Source: an uncultured Blastocatellia bacterium
GTDB lineage: Bacteria > Acidobacteriota > Blastocatellia > HR10
Direction of reading: 5' to 3'
DNA: 64,000 nt
Assembly: GCA_937934295.1 (NCBI GenBank)
Contig: CALHAI010000010.1
Coordinates: 62,001 to 126,000, forward strand
The notes beneath the pieces are model-generated. The model worked only from the letters and a program-made list of their open reading frames with translations, was not told the origin of the DNA and ran no database searches. Below, piece by piece: positions 9,949-18,208 of this stretch; position 1 is the stretch's first letter; the number at the start of each line of letters is the position of its first letter. Position numbers and translations under genes: made by a program.

Positions 9949-11037
9949 TCAGCGCACGGCGCTTCGGAACGCAAGGACTCTCTCCTCTACGAGTCGGTAG
10001 AGCTTCTCGCCGTTCCTCATGGCGTTGGCCGCCGGAATCCCCCACTCGCGCTCGATGAACTCGCGCCCCATGGCGCTATCGGTGACCGCCCCGGAGATGA
10101 CCGTGATCGGCACGCGCTTGGCTGCGAGGAGTTGAACCCCCCCCCACGCCCCAACGAAGTCGCCCGCACAGAAGACCGTGGCCGCCACGAATCGCAGCAG
10201 CTCCGCCTCCTCGAAGAGGACGTGCACGTTGTATCCGCCGATGATCCCGTCGCCGAGCTCGAGGACGATCACGTCCGGCTCGACGACATTCAACTGGGCG
10301 ATGAGTGCCTTGGCGATCGCCGGGAGGTTGGGTACCGAGACGGTCGAGGGGTACCCGCAGTCGAGAAACGAGAGGGTCTTGATGGCCCCGTGATCCTCCA
10401 TGTTCAACGTGTCGCGCAGGCACGCGATGCCAGTGAGCTTGGCCGCGGCGACGCGATATCCGGCGTGCGTGAAGTGCTTGATGAGTTGTGCCGCGGCGAA
10501 CGTCTTCCCCGAATTCATGCACGTCCCCGCGACCAAGATGAGTGGACACGATCGCTCCAAATGCTCGCGCGGCGGGACGGCGCCCTTGGCGATGTTCAGG
10601 ATCGTCGGCGCCCGCGCGCCATCCCCATCGGCGACCATGCCGAGCAGTTCGACCTCGATGGCCTCGCCGAGCTCGTTGTAATGATCCACGCAGCGGCCGA
10701 TCACCCCGCCGAGGTTCAAGATGTGCAGCCGATCTCCCGGAGCGAGCTTCGGAGGGACAGTGCCAACGAAGCCCTTGAGCGCTCGCCGCTCTCCGAGCAC
10801 GCCTACGATGAGGTCATCGCGGTTGATCTTGCAGAGTCGTCCGGTGGGCAACTCCAAGTGATTGTACGCCGCGTTCTCCGTGAGGACGCGCACGACGACG
10901 ACGTTGCCCACCTGCGCTTCGCAGCGCGTCGTCACCGGGACCACCGGAGGGAGCTTCAAGTTCACCGTCGCCGATCCGATCTTATCCACCCTCAGGAACC
11001 GGATCGCCGCATTGTCCGATCGCCCGCGCGTCGTCAT
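9949..11037 (-). CDS. P-loop NTPase-like protein inside the arginine operon
   Basis: 362 residues with no function I can assign. The N-terminal ~150 residues look beta-rich. The C-terminal part is a P-loop domain: LILVAGTCMNSGKTFAA (Walker A 171-179), KLTGIACLRDT near 200-210 and a Walker-B-like DVIVLELGDGIIGGYN at 255-270. The layout recalls the dethiobiotin-synthetase/CobQ/MobB and DUF1611 P-loop families. It lies 13 bp after argG and 12 bp before argC, so it is almost certainly co-expressed with arginine synthesis. As I recall, a DUF1611 protein (DgcN) has been reported as a glutamate N-acyltransferase, so a role in making N-acylglutamate is a possibility, not a finding. Confidence 0.7.
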   Translation of the reverse strand: MTTRGRSDNAAIRFLRVDKIGSATVNLKLPPVVPVTTRCEAQVGNVVVVRVLTENAAYNHLELPTGRLCKINRDDLIVGVLGERRALKGFVGTVPPKLAPGDRLHILNLGGVIGRCVDHYNELGEAIEVELLGMVADGDGARAPTILNIAKGAVPPREHLERSCPLILVAGTCMNSGKTFAAAQLIKHFTHAGYRVAAAKLTGIACLRDTLNMEDHGAIKTLSFLDCGYPSTVSVPNLPAIAKALIAQLNVVEPDVIVLELGDGIIGGYNVHVLFEEAELLRFVAATVFCAGDFVGAWGGVQLLAAKRVPITVISGAVTDSAMGREFIEREWGIPAANAMRNGEKLYRLVEERVLAFRSAVR

Positions 11038-11050
11038 CTCCTCCGCCCTC

Positions 11051-12277
11051 CTATCGCGAGATCATCGTCTCCGCTGTCGCGCGCATCCCGTGCAGGCGGA
11101 GCCGTAGCGCATTCAGCTTGATGAAGCCCGCCGCATCACGTTGCTCGTACACCTGGTCGGCCTCGAACGTGGCGTACTCCGGCCGATAGAGCGAGTACGG
11201 CGATCGGCGTCCGAGGACGATGCAATTACCTTTGTAAAGGCGCAACCGAACCGTCCCCGTCACGTTCTTCTGCGTCTGGTCGATGAAGGTTCGGAGCGCC
11301 TGAAATTCCGGCGAGTACCAGAACCCGTAGTAGATCAACTCGGCGATCTTCGGGATGAGCATGTCGCGAAGCCGCCCGAGCTCTCGATCGAGCGTGATGG
11401 ACTCCAGGGCGCGATGCGCGATGTGCAGGATCGTCCCTCCCGGCGTCTCGTAGACCCCACGCGATTTCATGCCGACGAAGCGATTCTCCACCATGTCCAC
11501 GCGCCCGATGCCATGCTCACCGCCCAGCGCGTTCAGCGTCTCCAGCAGCGGGACCGGGTTCAGAGATTCGCCGTCCAGCGCGACGGGCACGCCCTCCTCG
11601 AACGTGATCTCGATCGTCGTCGGACGATCGGGCGCTCGTTCCGGCGAGACCGTCAGCTGGAACATGTCTTCCGGCGGCTCGCGCCAGGGGTCTTCTAAGA
11701 TCCCGCCCTCGTAGCTGATGTGTAGGAGATTGCGATCTATCGAGTAGGGCTTCTCGTGAGTCGCACTCACGGGAATGCCATGCCGCGCCGCGTATTCGAT
11801 CAGATCGGTGCGCGATCGGAACTCCCACTCGCGCCACGGGGCGATCACGCGAACATTCGGATCGAGGGCATAGTAGGTCAGCTCGAAACGCACCTGGTCG
11901 TTCCCTTTGCCCGTCGCTCCGTGCGCGACCGCATCCGCCCCCTCTCGCTTCGCGATCTCGATCTGGCGCTTCGCGATGAGCGGGCGCGCCAGACTCGTCC
12001 CAAGCAGATAAAAGCCCTCGTACACGGCATTGGCCTTGAGCGCCGTGAAGACGAAATCGCGAACGAATTCCTCGCGCATGTCCTCGATGTAACAGCGGCT
12101 CGCACCGGTGGCGAGCGCCTTCTCCGGGAGGCCCACGAGCTCTTCCCCTTGGCCGATGTCGGCCGTGAAGGTGATGACCTCGCACCCGTACCGTTCCTTG
12201 AGCCATTTGAGCATCACTGAGGTGTCGAGCCCTCCCGAATACGCGAGCACAACCTTCCGAACGATGAGATTCGCCAT
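11051..12277 (-). CDS. argG: argininosuccinate synthase
   Basis: 408 residues. The ATP-pyrophosphatase motif [18 protein letters not shown] opens the protein, followed by ADIGQGEEL and later [16 protein letters not shown]-type sequence. It joins citrulline and aspartate using ATP. ATG 12277 is chosen because AGAGG lies nine bases upstream and it gives the family-typical start; the frame is open for 20 further codons. It is 56 bp downstream of argR and opens the biosynthetic part of the operon. Confidence 0.96.
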   Translation of the reverse strand: MANLIVRKVVLAYSGGLDTSVMLKWLKERYGCEVITFTADIGQGEELVGLPEKALATGASRCYIEDMREEFVRDFVFTALKANAVYEGFYLLGTSLARPLIAKRQIEIAKREGADAVAHGATGKGNDQVRFELTYYALDPNVRVIAPWREWEFRSRTDLIEYAARHGIPVSATHEKPYSIDRNLLHISYEGGILEDPWREPPEDMFQLTVSPERAPDRPTTIEITFEEGVPVALDGESLNPVPLLETLNALGGEHGIGRVDMVENRFVGMKSRGVYETPGGTILHIAHRALESITLDRELGRLRDMLIPKIAELIYYGFWYSPEFQALRTFIDQTQKNVTGTVRLRLYKGNCIVLGRRSPYSLYRPEYATFEADQVYEQRDAAGFIKLNALRLRLHGMRATAETMISR

Positions 12278-12333
12278 AAGCCCCATCCTCTGCAAAGATC
12301 GTTCCAACGGGGGGCGACGCCGCGGGCTGCGTG

Positions 12334-12774
12334 TCACGTCCCCCCTCGCATGGATCGTCGCAGCGTGAAGAGTTGGCTGATGCGCGCGATCGCCTTGCGC
12401 TGCGCCTCGCGATCCTTCACGGCGACGAAGACCGTGTCATCGCCGGCGACCGTCCCCACAACTTCTGGAAAGTGCGCGTCATCGATCTTCAGGGCCACCG
12501 AGGACGCCTGCCCCGGTTCCGTCTTCATGACGATGAGGTGATCGCCTGCCGTATCGAGGTCGAGGATCTCCAGCACGCCGGCGATCGGATGTGCCAGGCG
12601 CGGCAGCACATAGTAGCCGTTGATCTTGACCGCTCCCAATCGAGCCAGATCACGCGAGACCGAGGATTGCGTGGCGCGAATCCCCCTCGCGCGCAATTCC
12701 TCGACCAGCTCCGCCTGCGTCCGGAACCGCTTGGCCCGGATCAGTTCGAGCACCTTCCGCGTCCGCTTCCGCAT
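12334..12774 (-). CDS. argR: arginine repressor
   Basis: 146 residues from ATG 12774, which matches the family start [12 protein letters not shown]. The N-terminal winged helix is seen in [22 protein letters not shown], and the C-terminal hexamerisation/arginine-binding domain in [20 protein letters not shown]. ArgR binds AT-rich ARG boxes when arginine is abundant. It is the promoter-proximal gene of the leftward arg unit, so it likely represses itself together with argG, argC, argF' and argB. Operator-like repeats and a near-consensus promoter lie just upstream. Confidence 0.95.
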   Translation of the reverse strand: MRKRTRKVLELIRAKRFRTQAELVEELRARGIRATQSSVSRDLARLGAVKINGYYVLPRLAHPIAGVLEILDLDTAGDHLIVMKTEPGQASSVALKIDDAHFPEVVGTVAGDDTVFVAVKDREAQRKAIARISQLFTLRRSMRGGT

Positions 12775-12775
12775 A

Positions 12776-12822
12776 ATATGCAAAATTCCTGCATGCTTCG
12801 AAAATGGATGCATATTTATACG
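12776..12822 (-). promoter_or_regulatory. candidate ArgR operator region
   Basis: An AT-rich island in GC-rich DNA. ATATGCA (12776-12782) and TGCATAT (12809-12815) are inverted repeats around a central GCATGC (12791-12796). TGCATATTTATACG (12809-12822) and TGCAAAATTCCTGCA (12779-12793) resemble the TGAAT/TGCAT-(AT)n-ATTCA pattern of ARG boxes. The first overlaps the -10 of the argR promoter, as expected for repression. Confidence 0.5.
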
Positions 12823-12843
12823 CGAGGTCCCGCTACCTGTCAA
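12815..12843 (-). promoter_or_regulatory. near-consensus sigma70 promoter of the argR-argG-argC-argF'-argB operon
   Basis: Read leftward, TTGACA (12838-12843), a 17-bp spacer and TATAAA (12815-12820). The predicted start is near 12808, giving a ~33-nt leader to argR. Confidence 0.75.
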
Positions 12844-12893
12844 CCCCCCTGTCGAAAATTCCTTCTTCTTCGGCAGACTCTCGAACGGTCGGC

Positions 12894-12922
12894 TTGTGCG
12901 AAGCGGGAATCTCTGATATGGT
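12894..12922 (+). promoter_or_regulatory. candidate sigma70 promoter of the B12-type radical SAM gene
   Basis: TTGTGC (12894-12899), 17 bp, TATGGT (12917-12922). The start would be near 12929, with GGAGG then a few bases before ATG 12944. It is divergent from the arg promoter. Confidence 0.5.
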
Positions 12923-12943
12923 TGGGGACCGCGGAGGAAAGAG

Positions 12944-14707
12944 ATGGGGAGAAGACGGGAGGAGCTGGCGATCACGCTCATCGAGCTTCCGGCGACTGTG
13001 GATGGGACCCTCGATGGGAAATTGGCGAAGGATGTGTATTCGCTCCTGAATTACCCGGCGCGCGGCATTCCCCTGCTCACGGCGATCCTGAAGAAGGCCG
13101 GGTATGCGGACACGGTGGCTATCAACCCCAAGTACAATCGTCGGACCAAGGGGCATCTGGACCGAGGAGATTGGGCGCGGTTGCTCGCATCGGACGTGGT
13201 GGGCATTTCGGTCATCACGCGAACGGCGCCGCAATCGTTGGAATTAGCGCGGCGTCTGAAAGAGGCGAATCCGCGCCTTGTGATCGTATTCGGGGGGCCT
13301 CATCCGACGGCCTTGCCGCATGAGGCGTTGCAGTATGGAGATGTCGTCGTTCGACATGAGGGGGATCATACGTTCCCGGAGCTTTTGGAGCGCTACCGGG
13401 AAGATTTCGAGCGTCCGCACTTGGAGGACGTCCGGGGGATCGCCTATCGGACGTCTGAGGGAGAAGTACGGCTCACCCCGGATCGGCCGTTTTTGACCTC
13501 GGCGCAGCTCTCGGCCCTCCCGTTTCCCGAATATACGGAGGGCGAGCGGCGCTTCGTCACGCATCTGGTGGTGAACACCTCGCGCGGATGTCCGTTTGAG
13601 TGCGAGTATTGTTCGGTCATCGACAACTTCGGACGCCAGTTCCGATTCTTAGATGACGAGGCGACGATCGCGCTGATCCGGTACACCTTGGGGGTGAAGC
13701 GCTGTCCGATCTTCTTTGGGGATGACATCTTCAATGCGAATCGGGCGCGGGTGAAACGCCTCCTGGATCGCCTCTTGAGTGAGGGGATTCGAATCCCCCG
13801 CTGGTTCGCTCAAGTGCGCGTGGAAGCGGCCAGCGATCCGGAGCTGTTGCGATTGATGGCGCGGGCCGGATGCGCGTGTGTCTTCATCGGACTCGAATCG
13901 GTCAACGATGAGACGCTGCGGCTCTATCACAAGCACTCGACGCTGGAGAAGAATCGGGCGGCGATCGAAGCGTTTCATCGCGTGGGGATTCGCGTGCATG
14001 GGATGTTCGTGCTCGGATCGGATGCGGACACGGTGGAGACGATCGAACAGACGCTGCGCTTCGCGAAGGAGATGAACCTGGACACGGCGCAGTTCTTCGC
14101 CCTGACGCCGGTCCCGGGCCCTCCGTTGACGGCTCGCCTTGAACGGGAGGGGAAGATCATCGCTCCCGAGCAGTGGCATCTCTATGACGCCCAACACGCC
14201 ATCATTTGGCCGGAGAAGATGACGGCCTACGAATTGCAGATGGGGACGATCCGGGCTTCGCTTGACTTCTATTCCTATCGCGAAGCGTGGCGGCATTTGA
14301 GAGAGGGGCGTGGCCTCTTCAACGCCCTGATTCGGATCAAGGGGCGAAAGTTGGCGCGGCAAATTGTTCGAGATAGCGCGCCGTATCTCGCGGCCCTCAG
14401 ACGATTGGAGGAATGGCGGCGGCAGATCGAGAGGGCGTACGGGGAATGGAGCGAGCGGATGAAGCGCGTGGTCGAGGATGAACATCTCCGTGCGGAGGAA
14501 AAAGAAACGCGGATGCGACAACTCTTGAGCGACGCATCGGCGCGGATCCGCGCCGACGCTGATCTCCTCGCTGCGGAATTTCGCCCGTATGCTCGGCAGT
14601 TCGCCGATCGCCTCTGCGAGAGGCTCCATCGGGAGTTCGAAAAGCTCATGGGGATCGAAGGGCCTTCGGAAGCGAGGGCGGTCACCGGAGAATGCGCGGT
14701 TCGGTGA
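12944..14707 (+). CDS. B12-binding-domain radical SAM protein, unknown substrate
   Basis: 587 residues. The N-terminal cobalamin-binding-like region includes VIVFGGPHPTALPHEAL (~113-129), and the radical SAM cluster motif is RGCPFECEYCS with Cys216, Cys220 and Cys223. A C-terminal helical tail of ~150 residues follows. The layout is that of the BchE/P-methylase/Hpn group (B12-dependent methylation or rearrangement of unreactive carbons). The substrate cannot be told from sequence. GGAGG precedes the ATG. It diverges from argR, and its stop codon abuts the stop of the next, opposing gene with no spacer. Confidence 0.85.
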   Translation: MGRRREELAITLIELPATVDGTLDGKLAKDVYSLLNYPARGIPLLTAILKKAGYADTVAINPKYNRRTKGHLDRGDWARLLASDVVGISVITRTAPQSLELARRLKEANPRLVIVFGGPHPTALPHEALQYGDVVVRHEGDHTFPELLERYREDFERPHLEDVRGIAYRTSEGEVRLTPDRPFLTSAQLSALPFPEYTEGERRFVTHLVVNTSRGCPFECEYCSVIDNFGRQFRFLDDEATIALIRYTLGVKRCPIFFGDDIFNANRARVKRLLDRLLSEGIRIPRWFAQVRVEAASDPELLRLMARAGCACVFIGLESVNDETLRLYHKHSTLEKNRAAIEAFHRVGIRVHGMFVLGSDADTVETIEQTLRFAKEMNLDTAQFFALTPVPGPPLTARLEREGKIIAPEQWHLYDAQHAIIWPEKMTAYELQMGTIRASLDFYSYREAWRHLREGRGLFNALIRIKGRKLARQIVRDSAPYLAALRRLEEWRRQIERAYGEWSERMKRVVEDEHLRAEEKETRMRQLLSDASARIRADADLLAAEFRPYARQFADRLCERLHREFEKLMGIEGPSEARAVTGECAVR

Positions 14708-15574
14708 TCAAGGGAGGAACTGTTGGATTTGGGGATCGCGCGCGCTCCAGAAGAGTTCGTCTGTCCCGTCGAAGATCACGCGCCCTTGGGCGAGCATGAG
14801 GATCTTCGTGTTGATCAGGCAGAAGCGTTCGCTCTCTCGGCGAAAGAGGAGTTTGCCGTCGGCCGTGCGCTCGTAGAAGTGAGAGGCGAGGTATCGCACC
14901 TCGTCCATGTTCTGTGTGATCCAGAGTGAGGTGACGCCCCGAAGATCTCGCAGGCGCATGGCGAGTCGACTGATGCGTCGGCCGATAACGGGATCCAGTC
15001 CCGCAAGCGGCGAGTCGTAGAGGATGATCTCCGGATCTCCGACCAGGGCGCGCGCGATGGCCGTGCGTCGGCTCATTCCACCGGAGAGTTCGTTGGGCAT
15101 CATCCCGTAGGCGTGTTCGAGTCCGACCAAGCGGAGCGTCTGCCGCACCTCAGCGTCCACGTCTTCCAGGGTGTATCCCTGTTCGAGGAGCCGATAGGCG
15201 ACGTTCTCGGCGACCGTCAGCGAGGTGAAGAGGGCATCCTCTTGGAAGACGACGCCGATCTTCTGACGGAGCTTGAGAAGTGCTTCCTCGGGCAGGGCCG
15301 TGATCTCTTGGCCGTTGACGAAGATCTGCCCTTCATCGGGACGCAAGAGGCCAATCGTCAGGCGAAGGATCGTGGATTTCCCAGAGCCCGTTGGTCCCAA
15401 GATGATGCGCATCTCGCCCTGATAGACCTTGAAGCTGACCCGATCGAGAATTTGCCGCGGCGGGTCATCGAAGGCGATGGAGACCTCTCGGAATTCGATG
15501 ACAGGTCGGTCATCAGGAGGCGAGGTCGGCCTCTTCGTCTCGTTCCGACGATCGGGAGTCGGCCATCCCCTCAT
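14708..15574 (-). CDS. MlaF-like ABC ATPase with degenerate catalytic site
   Basis: 288 residues, related to the MlaF/Ttg2A ATPases of MCE lipid transporters. Walker A GPTGSGKST (60-68) and signature LSGGM (163-167) are intact. However, the catalytic Glu after Walker B is Ser188 (ILYDSPLAGLDP) and the H-loop His is Gln221 (WITQNMDEVRYL). Both positions normally drive ATP hydrolysis, so this subunit probably binds but barely hydrolyses ATP. Its ATG overlaps the stop of the upstream paralogue by 4 bp (ATGA), which suggests translational coupling and a heterodimer with one degenerate site. No MlaE permease or MCE protein is nearby. Confidence 0.85.
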   Translation of the reverse strand: MRGWPTPDRRNETKRPTSPPDDRPVIEFREVSIAFDDPPRQILDRVSFKVYQGEMRIILGPTGSGKSTILRLTIGLLRPDEGQIFVNGQEITALPEEALLKLRQKIGVVFQEDALFTSLTVAENVAYRLLEQGYTLEDVDAEVRQTLRLVGLEHAYGMMPNELSGGMSRRTAIARALVGDPEIILYDSPLAGLDPVIGRRISRLAMRLRDLRGVTSLWITQNMDEVRYLASHFYERTADGKLLFRRESERFCLINTKILMLAQGRVIFDGTDELFWSARDPQIQQFLP

Positions 15575-16434
15575 TCGCGCATCAGCTCCTCGAACACCTC
15601 TTGTTCTTCCATCTCTTCGAGCGCGCCGATGAACTCGCGGACGTAGGGATCTCCCGAGCGACGGAGTTGTTCTTCCGTTCCGCTGAAGTAGATGCGGCGG
15701 TTCCGCAAGATGAGGAATCGCGTGTTGATGAGCGAGAACGTCTCATCGTCGCGATGCAGAGCGATGATGTCTCCGGTGGCCTCGCGCGTGTAGAGGACAG
15801 AGGAGAGAAAGCGCACGTCATCCATGCGGTGGGTGACGAAGATGGAGCTGACGCCTTGCAGATCGCGGTACTTGGCGGCCAATTCGCAAAGCGTCCGGGC
15901 AGTCGGGGGATCGAGCCCGGCCGTGGGCTCGTCGAAGAGCAAGATCTCGGGGCCGCCGACCATCGCCCGCGCGATGGCGACGGCTCGACGCATGCCGCCG
16001 GAGAGTTCGCCGGGGAGGGCGTGAACATCTCCCTTGAAATCAATGAACGCGAGCTGGCGCCTGACCTCCTCCTCGATGCGCTCCTCGGGCCATCCTTCTT
16101 CGCGAAGCCGGTAGGCGACGTTCTCGTACACACTCAAGCTATCGAAGAGGGCGCCGGATTGGAAGACGATCCCGATCTTTCGACGGACGGCCAGAAGCTC
16201 CTGCTCAGTCATGGAGGTGATCTCCTGGCCATGGATGAAGATCTCGCCTTCATCCGGTCGGATGAGTCCGAGCGTGAGTCGCAGGATCGTAGACTTCCCG
16301 CTTCCGGAGCCGCCGAGGATGACCGTCATCTCGCCCGGTCCGACCGAGAAGGAGATATCTTCGAGCACGAAATGCTCGCCATCATACGAGTGCCAGACGT
16401 TCTGGAATTCGATGACCGAAGGTCGCTCGGACAT
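15571..16434 (-). CDS. MlaF-like ABC ATPase, catalytically intact
   Basis: 287 residues from ATG 16434 (start MSERPSVIEF, GGAGG upstream); the open frame further 5' has no ABC similarity. Walker A GGSGSGKST (41-49), signature LSGGM (144-148), Walker B with Glu169 (LLFDEPTAGLDP) and H-loop His202 (FVTHRMDDVRFL) are all present. It resembles MlaF, the energising subunit of phospholipid or lipid transport across the envelope. It is followed without a gap by a degenerate paralogue that shares its C-terminal layout (FSLINTRFLILRNRRIYFSG here). The permease is not in the window. Confidence 0.87.
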   Translation of the reverse strand: MSERPSVIEFQNVWHSYDGEHFVLEDISFSVGPGEMTVILGGSGSGKSTILRLTLGLIRPDEGEIFIHGQEITSMTEQELLAVRRKIGIVFQSGALFDSLSVYENVAYRLREEGWPEERIEEEVRRQLAFIDFKGDVHALPGELSGGMRRAVAIARAMVGGPEILLFDEPTAGLDPPTARTLCELAAKYRDLQGVSSIFVTHRMDDVRFLSSVLYTREATGDIIALHRDDETFSLINTRFLILRNRRIYFSGTEEQLRRSGDPYVREFIGALEEMEEQEVFEELMRE

Positions 16435-16474
16435 CCCCAACTCGCCTCCGCTTCGACGTTGTGCGCAATGTTCG

Positions 16475-16483
16475 GTTATAGCA
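16475..16483 (-). promoter_or_regulatory. candidate extended -10 promoter of the ABC ATPase pair
   Basis: Leftward TGC-TATAAC with TATAAC at 16475-16480, about 40 bp upstream of the first ATPase start. No convincing -35 is visible. Confidence 0.4.
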
Positions 16484-16527
16484 CAAAATCGGTCCATCGG
16501 GCTATTATGAGAGGACGCCTCGGACGT

Positions 16528-16556
16528 TTGACAGGGGGAAGGCGGCGAGATATAAG
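16528..16556 (+). promoter_or_regulatory. near-consensus sigma70 promoter
   Basis: TTGACA (16528-16533), 17 bp, TATAAG (16551-16556). It predicts a start near 16563, ~37 nt upstream of ATG 16600. Confidence 0.75.
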
Positions 16557-16599
16557 ATCGGCGCGCGGAGGGCGCGTCGCGCGAAGCGAAGGGGCGAGC

Positions 16600-17259
16600 A
16601 TGGGAGATGTGGGGGCGTACATCTACTGCACTCGCTACAGTGAGCTGAAGTCCGTGCTGATCTGTGCTATTCGGTGCCCCTATGCGTTCAGGTGTAAGGA
16701 TTGGGCTGGGGCGCTGGCGAGCGATCGGCGCGAGCGGATCGAGCAGGAGGTGCAGGCCTATGCCCTCGCGAAAGGGAGGGCGGTGAATCCCGAAGTGTGG
16801 CATCCCCTGCAGAAGAGGTCGAAACGGCGCGCGAGCCCACGCCGCACGGGGAGGGAGATGAGGATCGCTGAGCGTTCGTCGTCTGGGTCGGGCGTGCCCT
16901 CGTTCTCTTCTGGGCGGTGCCGATCACGGTCTCAGGAGGACGCACGTATGGGGGGAGAGAAGTCGAAGCGCGGAGAGGCGAAGCGGGCGATGACTCTCTC
17001 TGGGGTCGTGGAGGCTACCTCGGAATCTCCGACGCGCAAGAGACGCGCGAGCGTACCAGCGCGCCGGAAGAAGAAGGCGGCGAATCCGCCGGGAACGATT
17101 TTCCTCATCCTGGAGCGGAACGGCCGATACCGAGAGGTCAACGGCGAAGAGGAGATGAAGCGTATCGCCATTGAGAGCGCCGGCCGGAACAAGAAAGGGC
17201 TGCGCTTTGCGCGCGCGACGCTTCTGGAGATCGAGGTCACCTTTCGTCCAGTTCGGTGA
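16600..17259 (+). CDS. hypothetical protein, Cys-rich N-terminus and basic C-terminus
   Basis: A 219-residue frame that I do not recognise. The first ~40 residues carry four cysteines (Cys10, then CAIRCPYAFRC), compatible with metal binding. The middle is Arg/Ser-rich and low in complexity. The last ~100 residues are Lys/Arg-rich and then more ordered (GTIFLILERNGRYREVNGEE). An internal ATG at 16948 has a strong AGGAGG seven bases upstream, so the C-terminal 103 residues may be made as a separate protein or be the only real product. A near-consensus promoter lies 37-70 bp upstream of 16600, and a stable hairpin follows the stop codon directly. Confidence 0.5.
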   Translation: MGDVGAYIYCTRYSELKSVLICAIRCPYAFRCKDWAGALASDRRERIEQEVQAYALAKGRAVNPEVWHPLQKRSKRRASPRRTGREMRIAERSSSGSGVPSFSSGRCRSRSQEDARMGGEKSKRGEAKRAMTLSGVVEATSESPTRKRRASVPARRKKKAANPPGTIFLILERNGRYREVNGEEEMKRIAIESAGRNKKGLRFARATLLEIEVTFRPVR

Positions 17260-17292
17260 GGGCGATACGCCACCTCGGATGGCGCATCGCCC
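17260..17292. terminator. terminator-like hairpin between convergent genes
   Basis: GGGCGAT (17260-17266) pairs with ATCGCCC (17286-17292), and inside it GCCA pairs with TGGC around a 7-nt loop. It starts one base after the stop of the rightward gene. There is no U-tract, so intrinsic termination is uncertain. Confidence 0.45.
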
Positions 17293-17311
17293 AGGAGGGG
17301 CCCCCTTCCGC

Positions 17312-17956
17312 TCATCCGAGACAGAATCCGACGTTCACCAAGCCGATGCCGATGGGCACGACGAAGCCCAGGCACGGGACAACCTTGAAAAACGGCGGCG
17401 TGTTGGTGAGGACGACGTTGAAGCCGATGGCCGGGCCGATGATGCCCAGCAGCGATTGCGCGGATTCGACTTCTTTGGTCGACGCGCGCTTAGGAAGCGG
17501 CGTGAATTTGTATTCGGTGGCCGGGAGGCTGGTGACGATGTTCCCAAACTGATCGCGGAAGTTCAAGGAGAGGCGGCGCGTTTGTGGATGGCTGCCGATT
17601 TCGAGCGTATAGAGTCCGGCCGGCAACGTCTTATTCTGTATGGAGATGGCTTTCCCGGCTTCGAGGAGGCCCACCGTGCCCAGACGCCGCGGGTCCCACG
17701 AGGACGCCGGCGTCAGCGTCACCGGGGTATCGCCGATCTGCAGGAGTTTCGCTTGGCTGGAGTCGATCGTCATGCCGATCTCCACGGCCCGGCTTTGAAC
17801 GAAGAGATCGAGCGTTTGGAAGAGGCTCTGAACGTCGAGGCCTTCGGCATTGACGATCCCCGGATCTTGAGGGGGATCTGAGGACGCTGTCCGAGAAGAG
17901 GGAAAGAAAAGGATTGGCGCGAGCGCGAGCATCGTCATCGCTATGTGTCTCTTCAT
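17312..17956 (-). CDS. hypothetical secreted protein
   Basis: 214 residues with a Sec-type signal peptide (MKRHIAMTMLALAPILFF, cleavage perhaps near residue 25). The mature part is mostly beta-like, with TLPAGLYTLEIGSH resembling the edge strands of exported Ig-like or lipocalin-like proteins. It ends in a hydrophobic, Gly-rich stretch (GFVVPIGIGLVNVGFCLG) that could be a membrane segment. I know of no family for it. It stands alone, convergent with the gene at 16600. Confidence 0.6.
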   Translation of the reverse strand: MKRHIAMTMLALAPILFFPSSRTASSDPPQDPGIVNAEGLDVQSLFQTLDLFVQSRAVEIGMTIDSSQAKLLQIGDTPVTLTPASSWDPRRLGTVGLLEAGKAISIQNKTLPAGLYTLEIGSHPQTRRLSLNFRDQFGNIVTSLPATEYKFTPLPKRASTKEVESAQSLLGIIGPAIGFNVVLTNTPPFFKVVPCLGFVVPIGIGLVNVGFCLG

Positions 17957-18208
17957 CGTCCTTCGCCTCCAGAGCAGATCTTTCCCGAGAGCGATGTCGT
18001 GAGGGCTTGACGACCTCAGGCGACGTCGTCTCTCGTCCCTTCATCCGCCAGATGGGACGGCGAGGCGACGAGCGAATGTTGCACGGATTTTTCGCGTTGT
18101 CGGGCGAACCTCTGGGAGGAGGACACGCCTCTTGCCCTTCTCCCGATGATTCGCGTAAAATCCCCCCTCCGCAAGAGGGGTGAAGAAGACCTGAAGGAGG
18201 GGGAACGC

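Noticed and set aside
18150-18208. Sigma54-like GG-N10-GC spacing upstream of the M14 peptidase and similar chance hits
   Set aside because: Only the GG/GC spacing fits; the TGGCA and TTGC blocks are missing.
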